From NCBI GenBank assembly GCA_963836585.1, contig CAWIJV010000003.1:186001-250000 (forward strand): a stretch of DNA of 64,000 nt, written 5' to 3'. The DNA comes from BTUB01 sp963836585. Its GTDB lineage: Bacteria > Babelota > Babeliae > Babelales > Vermiphilaceae. The position numbers were made by a program, and so were the translations under genes. Under the pieces are notes generated by a model that did not search any database, was not told the origin of the DNA, and was given only the letters and a program-made list of their open reading frames with translations. Within the stretch, counting starts at the first letter, position 1. Every line of letters starts with the position of its first letter. Positions 16,801 through 25,509 of the stretch are shown piece by piece.

Positions 16801-18048
16801 ATAGGCGCGACCGGCGCAATGGGCCAAACAGGTAGTACGGGTGCAATCGGAGCAACGGGATCTGCCGGCGCTATCGGACAAATGGGTGTAACTGGTTCTC
16901 AAGGAGTAACAGGTTCGGTTGGTAGCACAGGGCCAACCGGCCATACTGGCGCAACTGGATCCACGGGAAATACCGGACAAACTGGTAATACTGGTAGCAC
17001 GGGACTAACGGGAAACACAGGCGCAACAGGATCTGCGGGAGCAACTGGTCCAACAGGTAGCATGGGTGCAACGGGAAATACCGGTTCTACCGGAGTCACA
17101 GGACAAATTGGAAGCACGGGCCCAACCGGATCAACTGGTGCAACTGGACAAGCTGGAAATACGGGTGTGACTGGATCGACCGGAGCAACCGGAGCCCAAG
17201 GACAAATGGGTGTAACTGGATCTCAAGGAATAACAGGTTCGGTTGGTAGCACAGGGCCGACCGGCCATACTGGCGCAACTGGATCAACAGGCTCGACTGG
17301 AAATACCGGTGCCACAGGCGCTACCGGACAAATGGGTGCAACTGGATCAATAGGAGCAACTGGTTCTCAAGGAGTAACAGGTTCGGTTGGTAGTACGGGG
17401 CCGACCGGCCATACCGGCGCAACAGGACCGACGGGAAATACTGGCTCGACTGGTTCAACTGGATCTCAAGGAGCAACGGGCTCTGCCGGTGCAACAGGTT
17501 TAGTTGGTAGTACGGGGCCTACTGGCCACACCGGTGCAACCGGACCTGCAGGGGCTACCGGCGTGGCGGGTAATACGGGGCCAACCGGTTCCTCATTTAT
17601 TGGTGCTGATTATCTTTTTGCATATGACATGAACAATCAAGCGATTGAGAACACGAATGCCTATCAAGCAATAACGATAGGCACCAATGTGTATCTCAAT
17701 GGATGGACGCATACAGCAGGCTCATCAATTTTTGTTTGTCCTGTAGCTGGCATATATCAAATAACATTTAGCGCGATAGTGGAAGTTCAACAGAGTGGCA
17801 TAGTCTTTTTTGGTTTTGAAGGATACGTAGCTAACACATCTACCGTGATTCCCGGAAGTTTGGTGGTTAATACCAGTCAAACCAATAGCCAAGTAATTCC
17901 AACTACCGGAAGTTTTATATATAGTTTTAATGCGGGTGATAATTTTGAAATGAGATGGGTATCCGCAGGCGAGAATGCATTATTATGTTCAGATACTCAT
18001 TTTACGCAAGCACCAAGTTTTATACTGGTGATCAAAAGAATCGCTTGA
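13900..18048 (+). CDS. Giant collagen-like surface protein (1382 codons) with two compensating frame breaks
   Basis: Signal peptide, then delta-60-type propeller repeats (residues 25-405; LARFNDDGSLDTTFNGTG units), a very long Gly-X-Thr collagen-like region (from about 15139 to 17590; GATGSTGNTG-type triplets), and a C-terminal C1q/BclA-like beta domain of about 150 residues. The frame closes at 16449 (GSKE-stop) after a missing base near 16442 and resumes near 16745 after an extra base. In between, the triplets continue in another frame. 13900 and 18048 lie in one frame. GTG start. Predicted trimeric surface fibre, similar in plan to bacterial collagen-like adhesins or exosporium hairs. Confidence 0.85.
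15494..15590 (+). repeat. 97-bp exact duplication within the collagen region
   Basis: The 97 bases 15494-15590 recur without a mismatch at 16483-16579, about 1 kb downstream and inside the frameshifted segment. This points to recombination or replication slippage (or assembly collapse) in the Gly-X-Thr region. Confidence 0.85.
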
Positions 18049-18084
18049 GAAAGGAGTTGATGAAGTGAGAAACGCGAAAAAAAA

Positions 18085-18114
18085 TGGAGAAGGTAATTTG
18101 CAAAACCTTCTCCA
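18085..18114. terminator. Terminator between convergent genes
   Basis: 10-bp perfect stem TGGAGAAGGT (18085-18094) with ACCTTCTCCA (18105-18114). The A run at 18077-18084 gives a U tract for the minus-strand thioredoxin gene. Confidence 0.7.
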
Positions 18115-18125
18115 AAGAATGAAAA

Positions 18126-18668
18126 CTATTTAAACCATCCGGTAACGGTATTCCATACTGAATTAAGAAAATCTTTTGCATTCGTTACTAAACGACTGAA
18201 AAAATTCGTACCTTCACATGCGGCGCCGCTTGCTGCTTCTCCCAATTGAGCCGCTGCCGCTTCGCCTTTTTTTATTTCACCACCCAGGCCTGCTACCGTT
18301 GAGCCGATCTCTTCTTTGAGATTATCAGAGAAGCCGGTTTTGCGGGATGCTAGCTTGCCATCCTTAAAATATAAAAAGGTAGGCACTGATTGCACATCAT
18401 ATTTTTGGGCGATATCGCTATTTTTGTCAAAATCGATTTCTACAAAAGCGATAGTAGAAAATTCCGGATCTTGCGCAATTTTTTCAAACGGTCCCTTTGA
18501 CCGGGTGCAAGCGGGGCACCAAGGAGCGCCAAACTTAACCACCACGGTGCTGTTTGAAGCTAAAAGGTTGTCAAAATTTTGGGCACCCACAACATCAGTT
18601 ACTTTTGCCTGGCAACTAAGGGTGCATAGCACTAAAAAGAGGGATAGAGAATAGGTAAAGGTCTTCAT
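18126..18668 (-). CDS. Exported thioredoxin-fold protein with amphipathic tail (180 aa)
   Basis: Thiol-disulfide exchange outside the cytoplasm. Signal peptide (residues 1-19, CTLSC at its end, so possibly a lipoprotein), then a thioredoxin fold with WCPAC (C51, C54), cis-Pro in QSVPTFLYF, and a C-terminal extension of about 60 residues rich in Ala, with a further Cys (ACEGTN) and Trp-rich end. The tail is unusual for a thioredoxin. The AAAGGATTCCT region precedes ATG. One of three exported thioredoxin-like genes here. Confidence 0.85.
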   Translation of the reverse strand: MKTFTYSLSLFLVLCTLSCQAKVTDVVGAQNFDNLLASNSTVVVKFGAPWCPACTRSKGPFEKIAQDPEFSTIAFVEIDFDKNSDIAQKYDVQSVPTFLYFKDGKLASRKTGFSDNLKEEIGSTVAGLGGEIKKGEAAAAQLGEAASGAACEGTNFFSRLVTNAKDFLNSVWNTVTGWFK

Positions 18669-18902
18669 AGGAATCCTTTTTTTAAAGAGGTTTTGACTAA
18701 TGATCCTTAGCCTAGCACAAAAAAAGAGAGGATGAATATGGGGAAAAGAATTTAATTAAAAAAATTATTGATTATGGGAGTTCAAAGCATTACATTAGAT
18801 GATACATGTTTATAGAAAAAAGCAGTTTCATTTAAAAATCATTTTTACATTTTTGTAGTTAAATTTGTAATCGAAAACGGCAAAAAAGGGAGAGGGCCTG
18901 AC

Positions 18903-21500
18903 GTGTCGTTTTTATCGTTACGGTCAAAAAGGATTGCCATGGAAACACAAAAAAATAATCTTGGAGGTGCCTATGTGCCATTTGATCATGCAATAAATAG
19001 CAAAGAGCTTACCAGTAAGCTTGAGCGTATTTCGCGGGTTAAATCGGCAGACGGCACTTTTTTATCCTTCAATATCAATGAATTGCGCGCCTCAATTGAG
19101 TGGGCGTGCCGATTCCATATACCACAGGCCAATCCTGATCTTATTTTACAAGAGGTGGTCAATACTATCTTTGATGGTGTTTCAGCCAAAGAGCTTGCCG
19201 ATGCGCTTATTATGGCATCCTCTGCATTTATTGAGCGTGATCCGGCCTATAATTATGTAGCGGCGCAGCTGTTACTCAAAAAATTATTTAAAGAGGTTGT
19301 CGGTACCACAATCCGTTCGGCCGCCTATGATCATTTGTATCGCCAATCATTTATCACCAGTATTAAAGAAGGTGTTGCTACCAAAGGTTTGGATCCGCGC
19401 TTGCTTGAGTTTGATTTGGAAGCGTTGGCTGCGCGCTTGCAACTGGATCGCGATGCCTTATTTGAGTTCATGGGGCTCAAAACGCTCAATGAGCGATACT
19501 TCAACAAAATTGGCGAGCGGCGCATGGAGTTGCCGCAGGCATTTTGGATGCGGGTTGCTATGGGCATCTCATTTAATGAAGCCAATAAAATGGACGCAGC
19601 GCTCGCATTCTATGATTTAATTTCCACCATGAGCTATGTGCCCAGCACGCCGACATTGTTTCACTCCGGGTTAACGCGCCCTCAATTAAGCTCCTGCTTT
19701 CTATCCACCGTTGAAGATGATTTAAAACATATTTTTAAGGTTTATCTTGATAATGCGCTGCTCTCCAAATTCTCCGGCGGTGTGGCCAACGATTGGAGCA
19801 ATCTGCGCGCGACCGGTGCGATGATCAAAACGATCAACACTGAAAGTTTGGGTGTGATTCCGTTTCTGAAAATCGCCAATGATGTGACCGCCGCGATTAA
19901 TCGTAGCGGGCGGCGGCGTGGGGCCACCTGTGTCTATTTGGAAGTATGGCATTTGGATTATGAAGATTTTCTGGATCTGCGCAGAAATACCGGTGATGAG
20001 CGGCGCCGTGCTCATGATATTAATACCGCAAACTGGATCCCTGATCTGTTTATGAAACGCTTACTGGATAACGGAAAATGGACCTTCTTCTCGCCTGAAG
20101 AGGTGCCGGATTTGCATCATATCTATGGCAAAGCATTTGAAGAGCGCTATGCCGAATATGAGCGCAAGGCTGAGCGCGGTGAGATTAAGCAGTTTAAAGT
20201 GGTTGAAGCGGCAACATTGTGGCGCAAAATGTTGAGCAGATTATTTGAAACGGGCCATCCGTGGATTACCTTTAAAGATGCGGGCAATATCCGCTCGCCA
20301 CAAGATCATGTGGGAGTGATACATTCTTCAAATCTATGCACTGAAATTTTCTTGAACACCTCTGCTGATGAAACAGCCGTTTGCAATTTAGGATCAGTGA
20401 ATCTGGCCGAGCATATTACTGCCGCGGGCACGCTCGATGAAGAAAAAATTGCCAAGACGGTAACCACTGCGGTGCGCATGCTGGATAATGTGATAGACAT
20501 CAACTATTATCCAACGGCAGAAGCAAAAAATGCAAATTTGCGCCATCGCCCGATCGGATTGGGGATCATGGGATTGCAGGATGCCTTTTATAAGATGAAT
20601 GTGCATTTTGCATCAGGCCAGGCGCTTGAAGCTTCCGATTATATTATGGAAACGGTTGCTTATTACGCGATTCTTGCCTCATCGCAATTGGCAAAAGAGC
20701 GGGGCACCTATGAAAGCTACAAAGGGTCAAAATGGGATCGCAATATTTTCCCACAGGATACCTTGGCGTTGCTTGAACAAGAGCGCGGCATAGAGATTCC
20801 GGTGACCAAAGAAGGCAAGCGGGATTGGAGCAGTGTGCGCGCACAGGTGAAATTGCACGGCATGCGCAATTCTAATTGCATGGCAATTGCGCCAACGGCT
20901 ACCATTTCCAATATTGTTGGCTGCTTTCCGTGCATCGAGCCGATTTACAAGAATCTGTATGTTAAAGCAAATATGAGCGGTGAATTTACCGTGGTAAATA
21001 AATATTTGGTTGAAGATTTAAAGCAACTAGGGTTGTGGGATCGGGATATGCTTGAGCTGCTCAAATATTATGATGGCAGCGTGCAGATGATTGAGCGTGT
21101 TCCGGTGGCACTGCGAGAAAAATACAAGGAGGTTTTTGAGATTGATGCAGAATGGCTGATTGAAGTGACGGCCGCGCGGGGCAAATGGATCGATCAAAGC
21201 CAATCACACAATGTGTTTATGAAAGGGGTTTCGGGCAAGAAATTGCATGATATTTATGTGAAAGCGTGGCGATTGGGGCTCAAGAGCACCTATTATTTGC
21301 GCACGCTGGCTGCTTCGCAGATTGAAAAATCAACACTCGATGCAAAAAAGTTTGGCTTCACACAAAAACGGGAATATGGATCGCTTGAAGCGGCACCGGT
21401 AACGGTTCAGGAGGTTGAAATAATTCCTACCTCTGATCAGGTGATCCCGGCTACCGCGTGCAGTTTGTCATCCGATCCGGATTGTGAAGTGTGCCAGTAA
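18903..21500 (+). CDS. nrdA: Ribonucleoside-diphosphate reductase alpha subunit (865 aa)
   Basis: Reduces ribonucleotides to deoxyribonucleotides using a thiyl radical produced by the R2 partner. Order: ATP-cone (about residues 35-125), all-alpha region, then the barrel with the first redox Cys in LSSCFLSTVE, NLCTEIFLNTS with the radical Cys, and TATISNIVGCFPC. The C-terminal CEVCQ gives the redox pair that accepts thioredoxin electrons. GTG start used here; an ATG 36 bases later with AAAGGATT is an equal candidate. A TTGATT...TACATT promoter-like pair lies about 105-135 bases upstream; otherwise nothing is seen in 18669-18902. Followed 23 bases later by nrdB. Confidence 0.96.
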   Translation: MSFLSLRSKRIAMETQKNNLGGAYVPFDHAINSKELTSKLERISRVKSADGTFLSFNINELRASIEWACRFHIPQANPDLILQEVVNTIFDGVSAKELADALIMASSAFIERDPAYNYVAAQLLLKKLFKEVVGTTIRSAAYDHLYRQSFITSIKEGVATKGLDPRLLEFDLEALAARLQLDRDALFEFMGLKTLNERYFNKIGERRMELPQAFWMRVAMGISFNEANKMDAALAFYDLISTMSYVPSTPTLFHSGLTRPQLSSCFLSTVEDDLKHIFKVYLDNALLSKFSGGVANDWSNLRATGAMIKTINTESLGVIPFLKIANDVTAAINRSGRRRGATCVYLEVWHLDYEDFLDLRRNTGDERRRAHDINTANWIPDLFMKRLLDNGKWTFFSPEEVPDLHHIYGKAFEERYAEYERKAERGEIKQFKVVEAATLWRKMLSRLFETGHPWITFKDAGNIRSPQDHVGVIHSSNLCTEIFLNTSADETAVCNLGSVNLAEHITAAGTLDEEKIAKTVTTAVRMLDNVIDINYYPTAEAKNANLRHRPIGLGIMGLQDAFYKMNVHFASGQALEASDYIMETVAYYAILASSQLAKERGTYESYKGSKWDRNIFPQDTLALLEQERGIEIPVTKEGKRDWSSVRAQVKLHGMRNSNCMAIAPTATISNIVGCFPCIEPIYKNLYVKANMSGEFTVVNKYLVEDLKQLGLWDRDMLELLKYYDGSVQMIERVPVALREKYKEVFEIDAEWLIEVTAARGKWIDQSQSHNVFMKGVSGKKLHDIYVKAWRLGLKSTYYLRTLAASQIEKSTLDAKKFGFTQKREYGSLEAAPVTVQEVEIIPTSDQVIPATACSLSSDPDCEVCQ

Positions 21501-21523
21501 ATATAATTTTTTAGGATGATACA

Positions 21524-22525
21524 ATGGCAAAAAAAGGCCTACTTAACAACTCAGCGGTTGACCCGAACAAAATTCTTCCCATGACCTATTTATGGGCGCG
21601 ACAACATTATAAAGATGGGGTGGCCAATAATTGGACCCCTGAAGAAGTGAGTATGCAAAAGGATATTGAGCAATGGAAATCGCAAACGGTGCTTTCTGAA
21701 ACTGAACGCCGCATGGTGATTTATAATCTCGGATTCTTTTCTACGGCCGAATCGCTTACGGCCAATAATTTAGTGTTGGCTGTTTACAAGCATGTGACCA
21801 ATCCTGAATGTCGGCAGTATCTTTTGCGCCAGGCATTTGAGGAGGCAATTCATACCGATACCTTTATCTATTGCTGCGATTCATTTGGATTGGATCCGGA
21901 TGATATTTATAACATGTATCAAACGATTCCTTCCATTAAGGAAAAGGATGATTTTGTTATCAAATTAACCACCTCACTCTTTGATCCTACTTTTACTCCC
22001 AATACACTCGCGAATATCCAGCAGTTTTTGCATGATTTAATTGGTTATTATGTGATCATGGAAGGGATCTTTTTCTATGCCGGTTTTGCTATGATGCTTG
22101 CACTCAAGCGACAGGGGAAATTGATAGGGGTTGGCGAGCAGTTTGAATATATTATGCGGGATGAAAGTCTGCATTTGGCATTTGGCTGTGATTTAATCAA
22201 CACTATCAAAGCAGAAAATCCGCAGGTCTGGACGCCGGAATTCCAGCAGGATATCGTAGCGCTCATCAAGCATGCAGTGACGCTCGAGAAAAAATATGCG
22301 GTTGATGCCTGCCCGCAAGGGATGCTGGGCATTAATCCGCAGCAGTTTTGCGAGTATGTGGAATATATTGCCGACCGTCGTCTTGAACGTATCGATTTGC
22401 CGAAAGTGTATGGCACTATCAATCCATTCCCGTGGATGTCGCAAGCAGTTGACTTGAATAAAGAGAAAAACTTCTTTGAAACCCGGGTCACCGAGTATCA
22501 AACGGCCGGCTCCTTGGAATGGTAA
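21524..22525 (+). CDS. nrdB: Ribonucleotide reductase beta subunit, class Ic-like (333 aa)
   Basis: Supplies the radical initiator to NrdA. Metal ligands visible: E76 (TAESL), E107 and H110 (EEAIH), E180, E214 and H217 (DESLH). The position four residues after H110, which is the radical Tyr in E. coli (Y122), is Phe here (F114), and the first ligand is Glu instead of Asp. Both are marks of the Chlamydia trachomatis class Ic enzyme, which uses a Mn/Fe cofactor instead of a tyrosyl radical. Upstream NrdA matches. No separate dithiol donor gene is adjacent, though an exported thioredoxin precedes nrdA. Confidence 0.96.
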   Translation: MAKKGLLNNSAVDPNKILPMTYLWARQHYKDGVANNWTPEEVSMQKDIEQWKSQTVLSETERRMVIYNLGFFSTAESLTANNLVLAVYKHVTNPECRQYLLRQAFEEAIHTDTFIYCCDSFGLDPDDIYNMYQTIPSIKEKDDFVIKLTTSLFDPTFTPNTLANIQQFLHDLIGYYVIMEGIFFYAGFAMMLALKRQGKLIGVGEQFEYIMRDESLHLAFGCDLINTIKAENPQVWTPEFQQDIVALIKHAVTLEKKYAVDACPQGMLGINPQQFCEYVEYIADRRLERIDLPKVYGTINPFPWMSQAVDLNKEKNFFETRVTEYQTAGSLEW

Positions 22526-22670
22526 AGATTAAAAATTTCTTACTGAATTTTTTAATCAAGGATTATCCCGCTTTTTAGAGGGCTTTTTAATAACTCCCGG
22601 CTCCTTGTTGATTTTCATGTTTGTAATTTTTTATTCTGAATGGTGAACATGAAATTCAAAAGGGGTTGGT

Positions 22671-23606
22671 ATGAAAAAGTTTTTGGTATTAATCATTCTA
22701 TTGATAGCAAATAAAGCGGCGGCTATGGAAAATCCGGAAAAGCGGGCGGCGTTAGAGCTGCCATTGGCAATGGAGCTGGTTGCTCATAGCGCTGATACTT
22801 CAAGCCGCGCTTCAAGGCATTCATCGCCTGATGCGAGCGAGTCTTATCAAAATCCGGCTTTTGAGGAAGTGTCTTTAAAGGAAAAGCCTTTAGAAAAAGA
22901 AAAATCCGGGGGCCATATCGAGCTTCCTAGTGGCACTATTATTGTCAGAACGCCTGAAGCATTGCAGCAGCTTTTAAGCGCACGAGGAGTGGTGCTCAAC
23001 GAAGGGGCAAAGCACCGGTCTATCGTATATATGCCCGAGTTGGATATAAGAGGAATTGCCGGAGATCCTGAAAAAGGGTATCACCAGGATCCTGATGTGA
23101 AAGATTTTGAAGAGATATTTGCCGTTTTTGCCAGTTATCTTAAGGGAAAATGCAAAAATGATGTTGATCTTTCGCCGATAAAAAACAAACTTATCAAAAA
23201 ATTCCAAGATGCCCATTGTACACCGCCCCCAACGCCTCATGATGATGATCACACCAAAGAGGCTCAAAAAACTAAGGCGGCTGTGCATGCGCTTCATACC
23301 GCATCTCAATATCAGGCAACAGTGCGCACTCATCGGCAGCAGCAGCTTGAGCAGCATCCTCATTTGCAGCATGCGCGCGATCCCAAGGCGAGTGAAGCAA
23401 TTGGGTGGCTCCAAAGTATAGCGACTTCTGAAGTGAAGGATGGCTTGGAGGCGGCCGAGCATGCAGCGCTGGAACTCTTGTCACAAAAAACACAAGAAAC
23501 AACCACCACTTTAAGCAGAACACGAGTGTGGGGAACTATTGGCGGAGGTGTTGTTGCTGTGGTTGTCGGAGTAGTTACTAATCTACTGACCAGGAAAGAT
23601 TGTTAA
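22671..23606 (+). CDS. Exported protein with C-terminal membrane helix (311 aa)
   Basis: Signal peptide (residues 1-18, ending AAAM), a charged low-complexity region, a folded middle (IELPSGTIIVRTPEALQQLL), a His/Gln-rich segment (HRQQQLEQHPHLQHA) and a C-terminal helix with GTIGGGVVAVVVGVVTNLL before RKDC. It may be anchored with its bulk in the periplasm. GGGG precedes ATG. No family recognised. Its last four bases overlap the end of the convergent thioredoxin gene. Confidence 0.75.
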   Translation: MKKFLVLIILLIANKAAAMENPEKRAALELPLAMELVAHSADTSSRASRHSSPDASESYQNPAFEEVSLKEKPLEKEKSGGHIELPSGTIIVRTPEALQQLLSARGVVLNEGAKHRSIVYMPELDIRGIAGDPEKGYHQDPDVKDFEEIFAVFASYLKGKCKNDVDLSPIKNKLIKKFQDAHCTPPPTPHDDDHTKEAQKTKAAVHALHTASQYQATVRTHRQQQLEQHPHLQHARDPKASEAIGWLQSIATSEVKDGLEAAEHAALELLSQKTQETTTTLSRTRVWGTIGGGVVAVVVGVVTNLLTRKDC

Positions 23607-24037
23607 TTCTTGGGTGATCGAAAGGTGTGGCCAATGATCTCTTTCATCTGCTTTTTGTTCTGGTAGCCATAGACTCGATTGATAGGCTGGCCATCAACAA
23701 AAAAGATGATCGTTGGCAGACTGGTGATATTAAAATGGTTTGAAATATGCCGTTGGACATCAGTATTTATTTTAATAAACAGAATATCTTCAAACTCTTT
23801 GGCCTGCGCCAGTTCATCAATCACTTTGTGCATCATCTTGCAGGGGCCGCACCAATCGGCATAAAAATCTACAATCACTAAATCGTAGGTGTTGATCGCA
23901 TTGTGAAAATGCTCCAGATTACCCGGATGGTATATCTTGCCACGCACTGGCATCGATTCATCGATGGTGGGATTAGAATAGCTGGAACAAAATGATAAAA
24001 GTGTTAAAAAAATAAGAGATGATAATTGCATCTTCAT
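23603..24037 (-). CDS. Exported thioredoxin (144 aa)
   Basis: Thiol-disulfide exchange. Signal peptide with FCSS at residues 16-19, then a canonical thioredoxin: DFYADWCGPCKMM (C63, C66), cis-Pro in ITSLPTIIFF and GYQNKKQMKEII. The classic WCGPC motif distinguishes it from the other exported members (WCPAC and TCPVC). Likely last gene of the minus-strand group that starts at 28026. Confidence 0.9.
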   Translation of the reverse strand: MKMQLSSLIFLTLLSFCSSYSNPTIDESMPVRGKIYHPGNLEHFHNAINTYDLVIVDFYADWCGPCKMMHKVIDELAQAKEFEDILFIKINTDVQRHISNHFNITSLPTIIFFVDGQPINRVYGYQNKKQMKEIIGHTFRSPKN

Positions 24038-24059
24038 AGTATCCTTTATTTATAAAATT

Positions 24060-24743
24060 TTAATCTATTCTATGGATGTTATCCAGTATGTGAAAACCCA
24101 TATAAACCAAGAAAAAGGCAGTTACAAGATGCTTGGTGCTTGTTACTATTTTTTCTTGACGTGCCTGAGAGCATTCACTTTGAAAATCAGTTCTGTATTC
24201 AAGAGTATCTAAAATTTGATCTAAAGTTTCGGTAATAGCTTTAATTCTGTTGAGTATATTTTGTGTGCTTTGCCGATCCTCCTCTGATTTGAATAGTGAG
24301 GCAGCATCAATTTTTATGTAATACCACTCTAAACGGTCTTTATGTTGTTTAATTTCTGATGCAAGGAGTGCCCATGGATGAGAAGATATGTCCGCATCAA
24401 TTATCATTGATAGTAAGGGTCTGTTTACAAGTACATCTTTATAAATTTTGATGAGACTTTTGCGAAAAGTAGCGAGTTCTTCTTCGGTTGGCTTTGCAAG
24501 TAACATTGCCCAGTCAGTTAATTTTTTTTCGACTAACTCAAGGTATTCCTCGTGGGTGTTAAAACTTGTTGGGGTATATAAATAGGGATCATAGGCTATG
24601 CTTTGTAACAGTTCGCTTAAATAGGTGAAGAGATATAGGTGAGCCAATCCTGTAAAGAAGGTTTTTTGCGCTGAGGCAGTTGCCGGCTTTCCTGTCGTGA
24701 ATAATAGCAGGGCGAGCAGTAAAATTTTAGTGTAATGTTTCAT
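24060..24743 (-). CDS. Exported helical protein with C-terminal hydrophobic segment (227 aa)
   Basis: Signal peptide MKHYTKILLLALLLFTTGKPATASA, then a helix-rich body with long charged helices (residues 60-195) and a hydrophobic end (HLVTAFFLVYMGFHIL). No known domain recognised. It sits between a thioredoxin and the three-paralog lipoprotein cluster, in the same direction. Confidence 0.7.
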   Translation of the reverse strand: MKHYTKILLLALLLFTTGKPATASAQKTFFTGLAHLYLFTYLSELLQSIAYDPYLYTPTSFNTHEEYLELVEKKLTDWAMLLAKPTEEELATFRKSLIKIYKDVLVNRPLLSMIIDADISSHPWALLASEIKQHKDRLEWYYIKIDAASLFKSEEDRQSTQNILNRIKAITETLDQILDTLEYRTDFQSECSQARQEKIVTSTKHLVTAFFLVYMGFHILDNIHRID

Positions 24744-24822
24744 GGTCTTTTGGTGATTACCTCTATGATGATGTTGAATATTTTTTTGTAGTATACCAAA
24801 AAGATATTTTTTCGTTTAGGTA

Positions 24823-25488
24823 TTACACTTCAATTACAATTGGCTCCTGAGTTGCTTCATTCACGAGCGTAACCTCAAATTCTTTTTTGCATTCCGATTT
24901 GTTTACAAAAAGAATTGCCTCCACTTTTTGGCCGGCTGGAATTCTGTACGCATGATCAGCAACCAATGATGCTGCTTTTTGCGCGATCTGCGCATTGGCC
25001 GATCGGGCATAGTCCACATAATAGACGGCGGTGGTTGGCGTCAAGATTAACATGCCGCCGGTTGCGGCAAGACCGACAGACATCGTGGTCCCAACGATAC
25101 CGGTCAGATAAAACCAAAGAATTGAAGACAAGGTGAAGGTGATGATGGTGCCTGCGGCTACAAGGCCCAATACGATAATGCCAGCGCCGGCCAACACCGT
25201 ATGATATTGCAAGCAGGCTGCTACGCGCTGATGATCAGCAAAAGCAACCGTGGTTTTTTCAGGGTCAAAGATGATCACATCGGCAGAATTATTTTCGATG
25301 GTCAGCTGAATTGGGCACAAGCCATAATAGCCCAATTTGCGGCCACGGGTGCCAAATAGTTCCTGTATTTCAGGGCGCGTCATATGGTGCGCAGATACCG
25401 TGATGGCATTCCCGGCTTCCGGTTGCGAGCAGGAGCCTGATGTGGAGAATGCCAAAAGAGAAATGGCAATTAAATAAGTATATTTCAT
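24823..25488 (-). CDS. Lipoprotein-like protein, three-member family, paralog 1 (221 aa)
   Basis: Signal sequence with a lipobox-like STSGSC. Family plan shared with 25510-26316 and 27247-28026: ELFGTRGRKL-type start, a beta strand PIQLTIENNS, FDPEKTTVAFADHQRVA, a hydrophobic middle with two membrane segments (residues 95-160), an ILTPT motif, then a beta-rich end (GQKVEAILFVNKSECKKEF). The fold suggests a DUF-type lipoprotein with an immunoglobulin-like half. No family name is known to me. Confidence 0.7.
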   Translation of the reverse strand: MKYTYLIAISLLAFSTSGSCSQPEAGNAITVSAHHMTRPEIQELFGTRGRKLGYYGLCPIQLTIENNSADVIIFDPEKTTVAFADHQRVAACLQYHTVLAGAGIIVLGLVAAGTIITFTLSSILWFYLTGIVGTTMSVGLAATGGMLILTPTTAVYYVDYARSANAQIAQKAASLVADHAYRIPAGQKVEAILFVNKSECKKEFEVTLVNEATQEPIVIEV

Positions 25489-25509
25489 AAACTCTCCGAA
25501 GTAAATTCC

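Noticed and set aside
15139..17590. Possible CRISPR-like or satellite array
   Set aside because: The short periodic repeats are Gly-X-Thr codons of a protein, with degenerate third positions and no spacers.
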